Origin: Phenylobacterium sp. J367
GTDB taxonomy: Bacteria > Pseudomonadota > Alphaproteobacteria > Caulobacterales > Caulobacteraceae
Direction: 5' to 3'
DNA: 64,000 nucleotides
Assembly: GCF_024699985.1 (NCBI RefSeq)
Contig: NZ_JAJONA010000001.1
Location: 434,001-498,000, forward strand
The notes under the pieces: model-generated
Seen by the model: only the letters and a program-made list of their open reading frames with translations
What the model was told of the DNA's origin: nothing
Databases searched by the model: none
Part shown: positions 26,702 through 37,209 of the stretch, in pieces
How the letters are laid out: every line of letters starts with the position of its first letter
Position numbering within the stretch: the first letter of the stretch is position 1
Translations under genes and position numbers: made by a program

Positions 26702-27076
26702 TTCTGGAGCCCCCCGGCTGGCGGATTCCCGCCGATTTGGACCGATCAGTACATAGTCGCGGCCCTCCGCCAACGGAAACTTCGCATACTAACGATCCAC
26801 GAACTCCGGGATGCGAAATCCCGCATCGTGCGGGGAAATCCGCACCGGTGGGCGGCGATCAGGTATGCGGAATCCGGCACGGACCTCGCACGGCGATCCG
26901 ACGGCGCGGCCGCGCCGCCGACAGTCCGGTAACGCCACTATACAGGTCTGCGGACATACCTGATCAGCATCTCACGCCTGATCGCGTCCGGCTTACTATG
27001 GCAAAGCTTGTTCTTTTCGGCTGGAAAGCCCGGCTGCCCGCGACTAAACCGCGCAGTTCTAGCCCGAGAGGTCAGA
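26702..27076. promoter_or_regulatory. 375-bp divergent control region with four related GGATT palindromes
   Basis: The gap between the TonB receptor and the hybrid kinase has no gene. It contains four related imperfect palindromes: GGCGGATTCCCGCC (26720-26733), TGCGAAATCCCGCA (26812-26825), TGCGGGGAAATCCGCA (26829-26844) and TGCGGAATCCGGCA (26866-26879). The first lies just upstream of the receptor start. They look like binding sites of one regulator; none is encoded in the gap. Confidence 0.5.
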
Positions 27077-30000
27077 GTGCCGCGCGTAACATCGGAATCT
27101 TCTGAGCCCCACGGCGACATCTTCGTCGGTGATGGCGAGATGGCGCGGCTGATGCGGGCCCACGACTGGGCCTCGACGTCGCTCGGCCCGCCGGAAGCCT
27201 GGCCGAACGCCCTGAAGGTCGCCCTGCGCCTGCTGCTGACGTCGCGCTTCGAGATGTGGCTGGGCTGGGGCCCGGACATCAACTTCTTCTACAACGACGC
27301 CTATCGCCCGACGCTCGGGATCAAGCATCCGCGGTCGCTGGCGACGCCGACCCGCGAGCTCTGGGCCGAGATCTGGGACGACATCAAGGGCCGCCTGGAG
27401 ACCGTCTACGAGAAAGGCGAGGCGACGTGGGACCGCGCGCTGCTGCTGTTCCTCGAGCGCAACGGCTATCCAGAGGAGACCTACCACACCTTCTCCTACA
27501 GCCCATTGATCGGCGACACCGGCAAGGTCGAGGGCGTCTTCTGCGCGGTCTCCGAGGAGACCGACCGGGTGATCAGCGAACGGCGGCTGGCGTCGCTGCG
27601 CGAGCTGGCGTCCGGCCTGGCCAGCGCCGACAGCCAGGCGGCGGTGTTCGACGCCGTCCAGCGGAAGCTGGAGGCCAACCTGCATGACCTGCCGTTCAGC
27701 CTCACCTATCTGTTCGACGAGGACGGACGCGCGCAGCTCGCCTGCGCGACCGGCATCGTCCCCGGCCACGGCTGCGCTCCGCTGTCCCTGGAAGGACCTG
27801 GCGGGGCATGGAACCTGGACGCGATCTGGAACGGCGAGGTCGAGCACGTCTTCGACCTCTGCACCGACGAGACGCTGCCGAGCGGGGCCTGGAACCGACC
27901 GCCGGACCGGGCCGCCATCGTGCCCCTGGTCGGCCAGGGCGGCGAGCGCCCCCTGGGCGCCCTGATCGTCGGCCTCAATCCCTACCGGCCGCAGGACGAC
28001 GGCTATGTGCCGTTCCTGAAGCTGCTGGCGGGCCAGATCGCCTCCAGCCTCTCCAGCGCCTGGGCCTACGAGGCCGAGCGCGAGCGGGCCGCCGCCCTGG
28101 CCGACGCCGTCCAGATGCGCCAGCAGGCCGCCGAGGCCCTCAGGGTCGCCAACCGGCGCCTCGCGACCGAGGTCGAGCAGCGCACCGCCGAGCGCGACCG
28201 CCTGCGCCAGCTCTTCGAGGAGGCGCCCAGCTTCATGGCCGTGCTGCGCGGTCCCGAGCATGTCTTCGAGCTGGCCAACGACAGCTACCTGCAACTGGTC
28301 GGGCGCCGCGACATCCTCGGCCGGGCGGTGCGCGACGCGCTGCCGGACGTCGCCGGCCAGGGCTACTTCGAGCTGCTGGACAAGGTGCTTTCGTCGGGTG
28401 AGCCGTTCGTCGGCCGCCACATGCCGGTGGAGCTCCGCCCGCGGGCCGACACCGGGCCGGAGCAGCGGTTCGTCAACCTGATCTACCAGCCGATCCTGGA
28501 GGCGGACGGCACGGCCTCGGGGATCTTCGTCAACGGCTTCGACGTCACCCACCAGAAGCGGGCCGAGGACCAGCTCCAGCAGCTCAACGAGACGCTGGAG
28601 CATCGGGTCGAGGAGCGCACCGAGGCCCTCGCGGACGCCCTGGAGCGGCTGCGGCGCGAGACGGCCGAGCGCGAGGCGGCGGAGAACGCCCTGCGCCAGG
28701 CGCAGAAGATCGAGGCCCTGGGCAAGCTCACCGGCGGCGTCGCCCACGATTTCAACAACCTGCTGCAGGTCATCAGCGGCAACCTGCAGCTCCTGTCCAA
28801 GGACGTCGCCGGCAACGACCGGGCCGAGACCCGGGTCCAGAACGCCATGGCCGGCGTGGCCCGCGGGGCCAAGCTCGCGTCCCAGCTCCTCGCCTTCGGC
28901 CGACGCCAGGCGCTGGAGCCGAAAGTCGTCAACGTCGGCCGGTTCATCAAGGGCATGGACGACATGCTGCGGCGCGCGCTCGGCGAGGAGATCGAGATCG
29001 AGACCGTGGTCGCGGGCGGCCTCTGGAACACCCTCGTCGACCCCGGCCAGATCGAGAACGCGATCCTCAACCTGGCGATCAACGCCCGCGACGCCATGGA
29101 CGGTCATGGCAAGCTCACCATCGAGGCCGGCAATGCGTCGCTCGACGACGACTACGCCCGGCAGCACGAGGATGTGACGCCCGGCCAGTACGTCATGGTC
29201 GGCGTCACCGACACTGGCGGCGGCATTCCCCAGAACGTGCTGGAGCGGGTGTTCGAGCCGTTCTTCTCCACCAAGCCCGAGGGCAAGGGGACCGGGCTCG
29301 GCCTGTCGATGGTCTACGGCTTCGTCAAGCAGTCCGGCGGTCACATCAAGATCTACAGCGAGGTCGGCGAGGGCACGACGGTCAAGCTCTACCTGCCCAG
29401 GGTGATGCAGAGCGAGGACGTGCTCACCGACACCAGCCGGCTGCCGGTGCGCGGCGGCACCGAGACGGTCCTGGTGGTGGAGGACGACGACAGCGTCCGC
29501 GAGACGGCGGTCGGCCTGCTCTCGGAGCTGGGCTACCGGGTGCTGAAGGCCCGCGACGCCAGCAGCGCGCTCAGCGTGATCGAAAGCGGCATGCCCATCG
29601 ACCTGCTGTTCACCGACGTGGTGATGCCGGGGCCGCTCCGCAGTCCGGAGCTGGCCCGCAAGGCGAAGGAGCGGCTGCCGCACATGGCCGTCCTGTTCAC
29701 CTCGGGCTACACGGAGAACGCGATCGTCCACGGCGGCCGCCTGGACCCCGGCGTCGAACTGCTCGGCAAGCCCTACACGCGCGAGCAACTGGCCCGGAAG
29801 GTGCGCCACGTCCTCGGCAACGAGGCCCAGCATCGGATCGCCGCCGAACAGCTCGCCCAGGCCGCCGCCCGGTCCCGGCCGCCGCCGGCGCCGGCCGCCG
29901 GCCGCCTCACCATCCTGCTGGTGGAGGACGACGACCTGATCCGCTCGACCACCGCCGAGACGCTCACCGACGCCGGCCATGTGGTCGTCGAGGCGCACGA

Positions 30001-30299
30001 CGCGGAGTCGGCCCTCCAGGCGCTGGCGGCCTGTCCCGTAGACGTGCTGCTCGCCGACGTCGGCTTGCCCCGGGTCTCCGGGGTTGACCCTGGCGCGCGA
30101 GGCCCGAACGCGGCGGCCGGATCTCCAGGTGGTGTTCGCCACGGGCGACGACGCCGCCCAGGCGGACGCCGTCGCGCTTGGGGCCCGCCTGCTGGTCAAG
30201 CCCTACAAGCCGGAGGACCTCAGGGACGTCCTGGCCGGGCTGGCCCGCGCCGCGACCGACGCCGACCCCGAGGCGGCCGGCGGCGAGCCGACCCGATAG
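27077..30299 (+). CDS. Hybrid sensor histidine kinase with two receiver domains (one frameshift)
   Basis: GTG 27077 with AGAGG 7 bp upstream; 1073 aa after correction. Domains: N-terminal PAS-like (HDWASTSLGPPEAWPNALKV), GAF-like (about 170-340), coiled coil and PAS (about 370-510), HisKA with H557 in GGVAHDFNNLLQVISGN, HATPase (NLAINARDAMDG, DTGGGIP, GTGLGLSMVYGF), receiver 1 (VLVVEDDD..., TDVVMPG) and receiver 2 (ILLVEDDD..., ADVGLP). No membrane span, so it is cytoplasmic. An extra G at 30080-30083 breaks the last receiver. Divergent from the TonB/amidohydrolase operon; a role in controlling it is inference. It lacks a DNA-binding output. Confidence 0.9.
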
Positions 30300-30339
30300 G
30301 GAGGACGCCCTCGGCGAGGCGTCTCCAGGCTGACGTCCG

Positions 30340-30492
30340 TCAGCCCCGCGCGTCCGGATCCGATCCGGCCGCGCCGTCGCCGGTCTCCGTCTCCCCGGAG
30401 GCGTCGGCGGCGGACGGCGGCCGGCGCAGCACGACGATCCCGATGATCACCGTCACCGCGGCGATCGCGCCGCCGAAAAGCAAGACTGTCAC
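30340..30492 (-). CDS. Small single-span membrane protein (50 aa)
   Basis: GTG at 30492 with GGGGGCG about 8 bp upstream. It reads VTVLLFGGAIAAVTVIIGIV as one transmembrane helix, then VLRRPPSAADAS and an acidic Gly/Asp tail. Convergent to the hybrid kinase, with a GCTGACG/CGTCAGC palindrome at its stop (30329-30344). No family recognised; the ribosome site and positive-inside layout support it. Confidence 0.45.
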   Translation of the reverse strand: MTVLLFGGAIAAVTVIIGIVVLRRPPSAADASGETETGDGAAGSDPDARG

Positions 30493-30623
30493 TGTGAAAG
30501 CGCCCCCGGTTCAGGCCGTGAGGAGAGCATGGGAAAGCTTACGATCTTCTCACCGGATCGTCAGGAGGCTGATCTTTTTGCGTTAACGCCGACGACACGG
30601 TTTGGCGGCTAGCCTCGCCGATC

Positions 30624-31943
30624 ATGTCTCGCTTCTGGAGTCTGCGTATGCGCCTGAGCACGAAGGCCGCCGTCGGCGGATCGGCCCTCCTCGCGATGAT
30701 GGGCGCCGCGGGCGCGGCTCAGGCGGGCGGCTTCCAGGCGCCGGAGCTGGGCGTCAGGGCCAACGGTATGGCCAACGCCGGGGCCGCGGTCCTGCGCGGG
30801 GCCGACGCCCTGGCCTGGAACCCGGCCGCCATCGCCGGGACCGGCGCGGAGGGCGTAGTCGGCGCTTCCTGGCGTCGCACGTCGCTCGATCTCTCGGACG
30901 ACGGCTCGACCTTGACCCGTCCGGGCCAGGCGACCCTCCCCGCCGGCGGGCAGGCCGAACTGCACGATCCTGCGGAGGATTTCACGGCGCCCAGCCTGGC
31001 GTTCACGCTGCCGCTCGGCGACCGCTTCGCCGCGGGCGTGTCGGTGACCAAGCCGTTCCACCTGCGGCTGGAGTATCCCGCCGACGCCTTCAGCCGCTAT
31101 GACCTGACCCGCAACCGGATCGAGATGACCGAGGTCCGCGGGGCCCTCGCGGCCTCGGTGACGCCCTGGCTCGACGTCGGCGTGTCCGTCGACGGACAGG
31201 AGACGCGCGCGCTCCTCGACGCCGCCTCGCCGAACATCACTCCGGCCTCGGCGGACGGCCTGCAGCAGCTCACCGCCAAGGGCTGGGACTTCGGCTGGGC
31301 CGCCGGCGCCCAGGCCCGCTGGGACAGGTTCGAGCTGGGCGCCAGCTATCGCTCGGCGATCGACCGGAACCTCGACGGGCGGCTGCGGCTCGGAGGCCTG
31401 ACCGGCCCGCTGGCCGGGGCGAATTTCGATGCGCCGGCCGATGTCGCCTTCGCCACCCCTTGGAGCCTCACCGTCGCCGGCCGCTGGGCGGCGACCGACG
31501 CCCTGGCGCTCTACGCCCAGGTGGCGCGGACGGGATGGAGCAAGTACGACACCATCGAACTGGCCTTCGCGGGCCAGGGCGCGGCCATCGTGCAGGGCTA
31601 CCGCGACACCACCAGCGTCGCGGCCGGCGCCGAGTGGCGGGCGAGCCCGACCTGGACCCTGCGCGGCGGCGTGCAGTACGACCCCACCCCGACCCCGGCG
31701 GCGATGCGCGAGCCCGGCGTGCCGGACTCCGACCGCACGACCTGGGCGGCGGGCGCCACCGTCGACCTGACCCCCGGCCTGTCCCTGGACCTCGCCGCCT
31801 CGCTGGCGCGCTTCGAGGACACCCGGCTCCACCGCGACCTGGTGTTCTACGGCGGCACCCCGGCCGCGACCGGCGCGACCATCCGCGGCACGCTCCGCCG
31901 CGAGGAATTCACCCTCGGCAGCGCGCTTCGCAAGCGGTTCTGA
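30624..31943 (+). CDS. fadL: FadL/OmpP1-family outer-membrane transporter
   Basis: 439 aa with a signal peptide ending AAGAAQAGGFQAPELG. The mature N-terminus reads GFQAPELGVRANGMANAGAA and then GADALAWNPAAIAG, the hatch motif of FadL proteins that take up long-chain fatty acids and other hydrophobic compounds. The barrel ends in a terminal Phe (GSALRKRF). ATG 30624 or the ATG at 30648 may be the start; the second gives a shorter, more usual signal peptide. It is convergent with the regulator at 31974-33136. Next to a TonB receptor and a lipophilic-looking hydrolase, it suggests uptake of a hydrophobic substrate. Confidence 0.9.
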   Translation: MSRFWSLRMRLSTKAAVGGSALLAMMGAAGAAQAGGFQAPELGVRANGMANAGAAVLRGADALAWNPAAIAGTGAEGVVGASWRRTSLDLSDDGSTLTRPGQATLPAGGQAELHDPAEDFTAPSLAFTLPLGDRFAAGVSVTKPFHLRLEYPADAFSRYDLTRNRIEMTEVRGALAASVTPWLDVGVSVDGQETRALLDAASPNITPASADGLQQLTAKGWDFGWAAGAQARWDRFELGASYRSAIDRNLDGRLRLGGLTGPLAGANFDAPADVAFATPWSLTVAGRWAATDALALYAQVARTGWSKYDTIELAFAGQGAAIVQGYRDTTSVAAGAEWRASPTWTLRGGVQYDPTPTPAAMREPGVPDSDRTTWAAGATVDLTPGLSLDLAASLARFEDTRLHRDLVFYGGTPAATGATIRGTLRREEFTLGSALRKRF

Positions 31944-31973
31944 CCGGCGGCGGCGACCTCCCGCGAGGACGGC

Positions 31974-33136
31974 TCACCAGCTGGCCTTCAGCGCCTCCTG
32001 GCAACGCACATGGGCGCTCAGGTTGCCGTCGTTCCGCCCGCGCCGGATGTTGCCGACGATGTGCTCGCTGGCCCCGATCAGGACGCGGGCCTGGTGATCG
32101 TCGAGATCCGGCCGCCGCGTCCGCACCCGGACGACAAAGCCCGCCAGGCAGCGCACCAGCAGGTGGAGCGGCGGGTTCGCCCCCAGGTTCGACACCACCC
32201 TCTGCAGGCCGTACCACCGCATCCCGACCGTCGTGGCCTCGTTCGCGGTCTGGAGTTTCGCGAGCGCCTCGTCCAGCTCCGGCGAGGCGATCCCGGTGCG
32301 GCTGGCGCGCTCGATCAGCGCGACGTTGATCAGGCGGACGAGCCGGTCGCACTCGCCGAGTGAGGCCCCGGCGCTGGCGAGATGGGCATGGACGACGCGG
32401 ATGGCCCGCACCGACGGGTCGGGATTGGCCTGGATCCCCCCCGGACCGGCCGCGCCTGAGCCGCAGGACGCCCGCGTCCTCCAGCAGCCTGAGCGCCTGC
32501 ACGACCACCGGCAGGCTGACCTCGTAGCTGTCGCACATGGCTTCCAGCGCGCCGGAGCGCGGCCCCTGCGCGGTCGACAGCCAGCGCGGAAGGTCGGCTT
32601 CGATGCGGGCCGCGGTCGCGGCGGCCAGTGTGGAGTGGCCCGCGGACGCGGAGTCGCCGCCGCGCCCGGCCGCCAGGCCGGCGAGGGTCTCGCGGACGAG
32701 CGACGCCGCCGGTCCTGATTCCCCATCCAGATGGGGCCCCACCAGAGCGAGGGCTTCGGCCCCCTGACCGCGGCTTTGCGGACTGGCGCTGACCCCCAGC
32801 AGGGCGCTCACGGCCTGGCCGCGTTCGACCGCCGCCACGACCGGCCCGCCGGCCTTTCCACGCTGGACCGCGATCATCCCTCGCGCGAGCAAGGTTCGGC
32901 TGGCCTGGCGGATCAGTCGTCGGCTGGTCATGAACCGCTCGACGAGGTCCCGCTCGCTCCCCAGGGCGTCGCCCGGGCGGGAGCCCGCAGTCCCAGACGT
33001 AGCGCTCGATCCGGTCCGCGACCTGGATTCCCCGCAGCGGCGTGGCGCGGCCGCCGCCGCCCAAAATCTCGTCGAACAGCAGCCAGGACCGCTGCTCGAC
33101 CGTCTCGTCGCGCCAGGACGGCAGAGCCTGGTTCAC
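31974..33136 (-). CDS. GntR/FadR-like regulator with two winged-helix domains (two frameshifts)
   Basis: GTG 33136 with GGGGAGG upstream. Removing one extra G at about 32973-32977 and one from a seven-base run at 32436-32442 gives 386 aa. Domain 1 (about 30-100): GIQVADRIERYVWDCGLPPG, then ERFMTSRRLIRQASRTLLAR and GMIAVQRGKAGGP. Domain 2 (about 175-245): ARIEADLPRWLSTAQGPRSG, then SLPVVVQALRLLEDAGVLRL. The rest (about 250-386) is helical, in the position of an FCD/effector domain. Two wHTH units in one chain are unusual for GntR. It is divergent from the TonB receptor at 33288 and probably controls that operon. Confidence 0.75.
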
Positions 33137-33151
33137 CGGGCCTCCCCTTCG

Positions 33152-33177
33152 GGCGATGCATCGCCTCTCGCGCGCGA
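33152..33177. promoter_or_regulatory. Two perfect palindromes in the regulator/TonB-receptor gap
   Basis: GGCGATGCATCGCC (33152-33165) and TCGCGCGCGA (33168-33177) are perfect palindromes, 15 bp upstream of the regulator start, in the 151-bp gap to the receptor start at 33288. A good position for autoregulation and control of the receptor operon. Confidence 0.5.
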
Positions 33178-33287
33178 TGATCCCACCGGCCGCCGCGAAT
33201 GCGATTCCTTTTTTCGCGGTGGAAGGCTCCGCATAACCGCCCCGGAAGGGCGCCGGGACGCGCGCCCGCGGACAGGGGGAAAAAGCC

Positions 33288-35451
33288 GTGATCAGGAAAG
33301 CGCTGCTGTGTGCGTCACCGATGGCCATCGTGGCCGCGCTCGCCGCGTCGCCGGCCGTGGCGCAGGAGGCCGCGGCGCTGGAGGAGATCATCGTCACCGC
33401 CCAGAAGCGCGCCCAGAGCCTGCAGGACGTGCCGATCGCCATCACGGCGCTCGAGGGCGGCGACCTGGGCGGCCTGCAGATGGACAGCGGAACCGAGATC
33501 GCCCGCCAGACGCCGAACCTGAACGTCTCGGTGCTCGGCAACGAGGACCAGCCGAAGTTCGCCATCCGGGGCGTGTCGCAGTCCCAGTTCCAGCTCAACG
33601 CCTCGTCGCCCACCGGCATCTTCTACGACGAGGTCTTCGTCCGTTCGTCGTTCCTCGGCGGGGCCCAGCTCTTCGACATGGAACGGGTCGAGATCCTGCG
33701 CGGCCCCCAGGGCACCCTGTTCGGCAAGGGAGACGGTCGGCGGCGCGGTCAGCTACATCACCAAGGCGCCGGTGTTCGGGACGGAGGGCTACGCCGCCGC
33801 GGAACTCGGCGACAACGCCTACTATCGGCTCGACGGGGCGGTGAACGGCGAGCTCGTCCCGGGCCGGCTGGCGGTGCGCCTCGCGGCGAACCTGGCGTCC
33901 AGCGACGGCTTCGTGGAGAACCGCTTCCCGGGCGGCCGCGACAAGTCGAGCATCGACAAGGTCGCCCTCAGGGGATCGCTGCGTTACGCCAACGACAGCG
34001 GCTTCGACGCCACCTTCCGGCTCTTCCACACCCGCAGTTCGCCGGACGCCATCGGCCCGATCACCTACGGCTTCGGCCCCGGCGGGACCAACGCGTTCGG
34101 CGCCGATCCGCGCATCGATCCCGCCACCGGCGAGCGGCTTTCGAGCCGTGAGGGGGTCTACGACCGGCAGGGCCGGATCCGGGTCCGTGGCGACGGCGGC
34201 TACCTGACGATCAACCAGGACTTCGGCGCGCTCACCCTGACGTCGATCACGTCCTATCTCGACGGCTACTTCCTCAACGAGGTGGACGGCGACGGCACGG
34301 GCGCGCCGCTGCTTCACCTCGACTTTATCGCCGACGTCCGCGAGTACGGCCAGGACCTGCGGATCGCCACCGATCTCGAGGGCCCGGTCAACTTCATCGC
34401 CGGCCTCTATTACTTCCGCGACGAGCTCGACAGCATCTTCCGCATCCTGCAGTTCGGCGGCGGCTTCACGGCCGACCAGACCTTCCGCCAGGTGCGCGAC
34501 AGCTATGCCGCCTATGTCGACGGGACCTACGCCGCGACCGCCGACCTGACGCTCTACGGCGGCCTTCGGCTCACCAAGGAGAAGGGCCGGCTGGACGACT
34601 TCCAGTCGATCATCAACATCCCCGGCCTCGGCATCCCGTCGACGGATCTCCGCTACGACGAGACCGAGCCCAGCGGGCGGCTCGGCGTGCGCTACGCCTT
34701 CAACGCCGACCTGATGGGCTATGCCCAGTACGCCCGGGGCTATCGGAGCAGCGGCTTCAACGGCGGCGCCGTCGCCTTCCCCGGGGACCTCAACATCGTC
34801 CGGCCGGAGTTTCTCGACGCCTGGGAAGCCGGTCTGAAGTCGGAGCTGTTCGATCGCCGGCTGCTGCTCAACGTCGCCGCCTTCCACTATCGGTTCACGG
34901 ATCAGCAGTTCATCAATTCGATCTCGCTCACCGAGACCCAGCTCGTCAACGCCGGCAGCTCGCGGCTCAACGGGCTCGAGATCGAGGTCACGGCGCGTCC
35001 CACATCGAGGCTGAACCTGAACGCCGGCCTGGGCCTGCTCGACACGAAATACACCGAGCTGGAACTGTCGGGCCTGGACCTGTCGGGCAACGAGCTCCTG
35101 GAGTCGCCGAAGGTCAGCTTCAACCTGTCGGCCGACTACACCGCTCCGCTCAGCGGCGGCGGCAGCCTGCGGCTCCACGCCGACATGGTCTACAAGTCCG
35201 AACAGTACTTCAGCGCCTTCAACGCCGACAAATTCCCGGAGTCGCTGCAGCAGGCCGACGCCTTCACCGAGGTCAACGCCCGCATCGCCTACCGCTCCCC
35301 GGGCGACCGGTTCGAGGTCGGGCTGTGGGGCAAGAACCTGACGGACAACGACGTCCCGACCGGGGCCGGGACCGACCAGGGCACGCTGACCTTCTTCACC
35401 ACCGTGCCGTATCCGCGCCGATACGGCGTCGATATCAGCGCGAAGTTCTGA
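33288..35451 (+). CDS. TonB-dependent outer-membrane receptor (one frameshift)
   Basis: GTG 33288 with AGGGGGA just upstream. Signal peptide ends AASPAVAQEAAALEE; the TonB box region IIVTAQKRAQSLQDVPIAIT is typical of the sphingomonad/Caulobacter group. The plug (FAIRGVSQSQFQLNASSPTG, ERVEILRGPQGTLFGK) is followed by a barrel with long QYARGYRSSGFNGG and terminal RRYGVDISAKF. One extra G at 33727-33730 breaks the plug; corrected, it reads GKETVGGAVSYITKAPVFG and is 720 aa. It is 3 bp before the membrane hydrolase gene. The ligand is unknown; the operon suggests an ester or lactone-like compound. Confidence 0.92.
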
Positions 35452-35454
35452 GGG

Positions 35455-37178
35455 ATGCCGCGACCCCGGCTCCTGGTCCCGCCCGGGCGGCTGTGGGCGG
35501 CGGTCCTGGCCGGCGCCGTCCTGATGATCGGCGGCCTCTTCGCGGCCGGCCAGGTGCAGTCGTCCGGCGGCGTCACGGTCGAGGCGGTGCGCTTCCGCGG
35601 GGCCTCCGGCGCGGAGATGCGGGCGCTGCTGTTCCGGCCGCCCGGCGCGAGCCCTGAGCGGCCCGCGCCGGGCGTCCTGGCGGTCCACGGCTATCTCAAC
35701 TCGGCCGAGATGCAGTCCAACTTCGCGATCGAGTTCGCCCGGCGGGGGTATGTCGTGCTGGCGCCGGACCAGCGCGGACATGGCGGCAGCACGCCGGCGA
35801 CCTTCGCGGACGGCTTCGGCGGTCCCGACGCCCTGGCCTACCTCCGGAGCCTGCCCTTCGTCGACCGGACGAACATCGGCCTGGAGGGCCACAGCATGGG
35901 CGGCTGGGCGGTGCAGGCCGCCGCCAGGGCCCGGCCCGACGGCTACCGCGCCATGGTCCTCGAAGGCTCGAGCGTCGGGCCGCCGTTCGCCCCGCCGGGC
36001 GACCCGCGCTTCCCGCGCAACCTGATGGTCGTCTTCGCCACCCACGACGAGTTCGGCGGCTTCATGTGGGGCCCCGAGGCGCCGACCGCGACCGGCGCCA
36101 CGGAGAAGGCGAGGGCGCTGTTCGGCACCAAGGACCCCGTCGTCGCCGGACGGCTCTACGGCGACATCGCGGCCGGCTCGGCCCGCATCCTCGAGACGCC
36201 CGCCATCACCCATCCCTGGGCCCACCAGTCCAGGGCCGCCATCGGCCACGCGCTGGACTGGTTCGGCCGCACGCTGGACGGCGGGCGGACCCTGGCGCCG
36301 CGCGACCAGATCTGGCCGTGGAAGGAGGCGGCCGGGGCGGTCGCCTGGATCGGCGTCGCGCTGCTCCTCGTCGGGCTCCTGGTCGCGCTCGGCCGGCGCG
36401 CGCCGTTCGCCCCCGGCCCGGCTCCGGAAGCCTTCGCCGGGGACGGGATCTCCCCCCGCGCCCGGCGCCTCGGGCTGGTCCTGGCGGCGGCCGTTCCGGT
36501 GCTCTCCTACCTGCCGCTGATGGCGCTCGCCGAGCGCCTGGGCCAGAACGGACTGTTCCGCCAGACCTTCACCAACCAGCTCGCCGTCTGGGCGCTCGCC
36601 AACAGCCTGCTCGCCCTGGCGCTCGCCCGGTTGACGCGGCAGCCCGGCCCGCTGCGGCTGGGCCGGCCGCTGCGGACCCTCGCCCTCGCCGCCGCCGTCG
36701 CCGCGGGCCTCTATCTGCCGATCGCGCTCGGCGACCGGCTCTGGCATGTCAGCCCGCAGCTCTGGATCCTCATCTGGCGCCCGCTGTCGCCCGATCGGGC
36801 GCGGGACTTCGTGCTCTACCTGCCCGCCTTCCTGCTGTTCATGCTGGTCACCCTGCGAACGCTGGACGGACTCACGCCCCTGGCGCGCGGGCGCGCAGCC
36901 GGAGCCTTCGCCAGGGCCTCGGCCGTGCTGGCGGGACCGTTCGCCCTGTTCCTGGCCGTGCAGTACGGGGCGCTCTGGGCCACCGGCGCCCTCGCCTCTC
37001 CGGCGGAGGGCCTGCGGGTGATCATGGCGATCCTGTTCGTCCCCCCTCATGCTGCTGTTCGCGGCGCTCGCCGTCGCCAGCCGGCGCGGCCTGGGGACGG
37101 TCGGCCCGGGGGCGGTGCTCAGCGGGATCTCTGCTCACCTGGTTCCTCACCGCCACCCAGCCCATCGGCGTCGGCTGA
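35455..37178 (+). CDS. Alpha/beta hydrolase fused to a polytopic membrane domain (two frameshifts)
   Basis: 573 aa after correction of one extra C in 37041-37046 and one extra base at about 37121-37130. One N-terminal helix (WAAVLAGAVLMIGGLFAAGQ), then a hydrolase domain: VLAVHGYLNS (oxyanion region), APDQRGHGGS, nucleophile GHSMGGWAV (Ser about residue 148), and ITHPWAHQS as likely His. From about residue 295 come seven to eight transmembrane helices (AWIGVALLLVGLLVAL; LVLAAAVPVLSYLPLMAL; ... SLLTWFLTATQPIGVG). The hydrolase would face the periplasm. I do not know a named family with this fusion. Starts 3 bp after the receptor; a DUF3237 gene follows. Confidence 0.8.
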
Positions 37179-37209
37179 CCCGCCGCGCCGTCGCCACGGA
37201 GACCAAGCC

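Noticed and set aside
27059..30199. Long minus-strand frame opposite the hybrid kinase
   Set aside because: Antisense shadow; the kinase frame carries all expected catalytic motifs.
33595..37050. 1151-codon minus-strand frame opposite the TonB receptor and hydrolase
   Set aside because: No domains, skewed composition, and it overlaps two well-supported genes.
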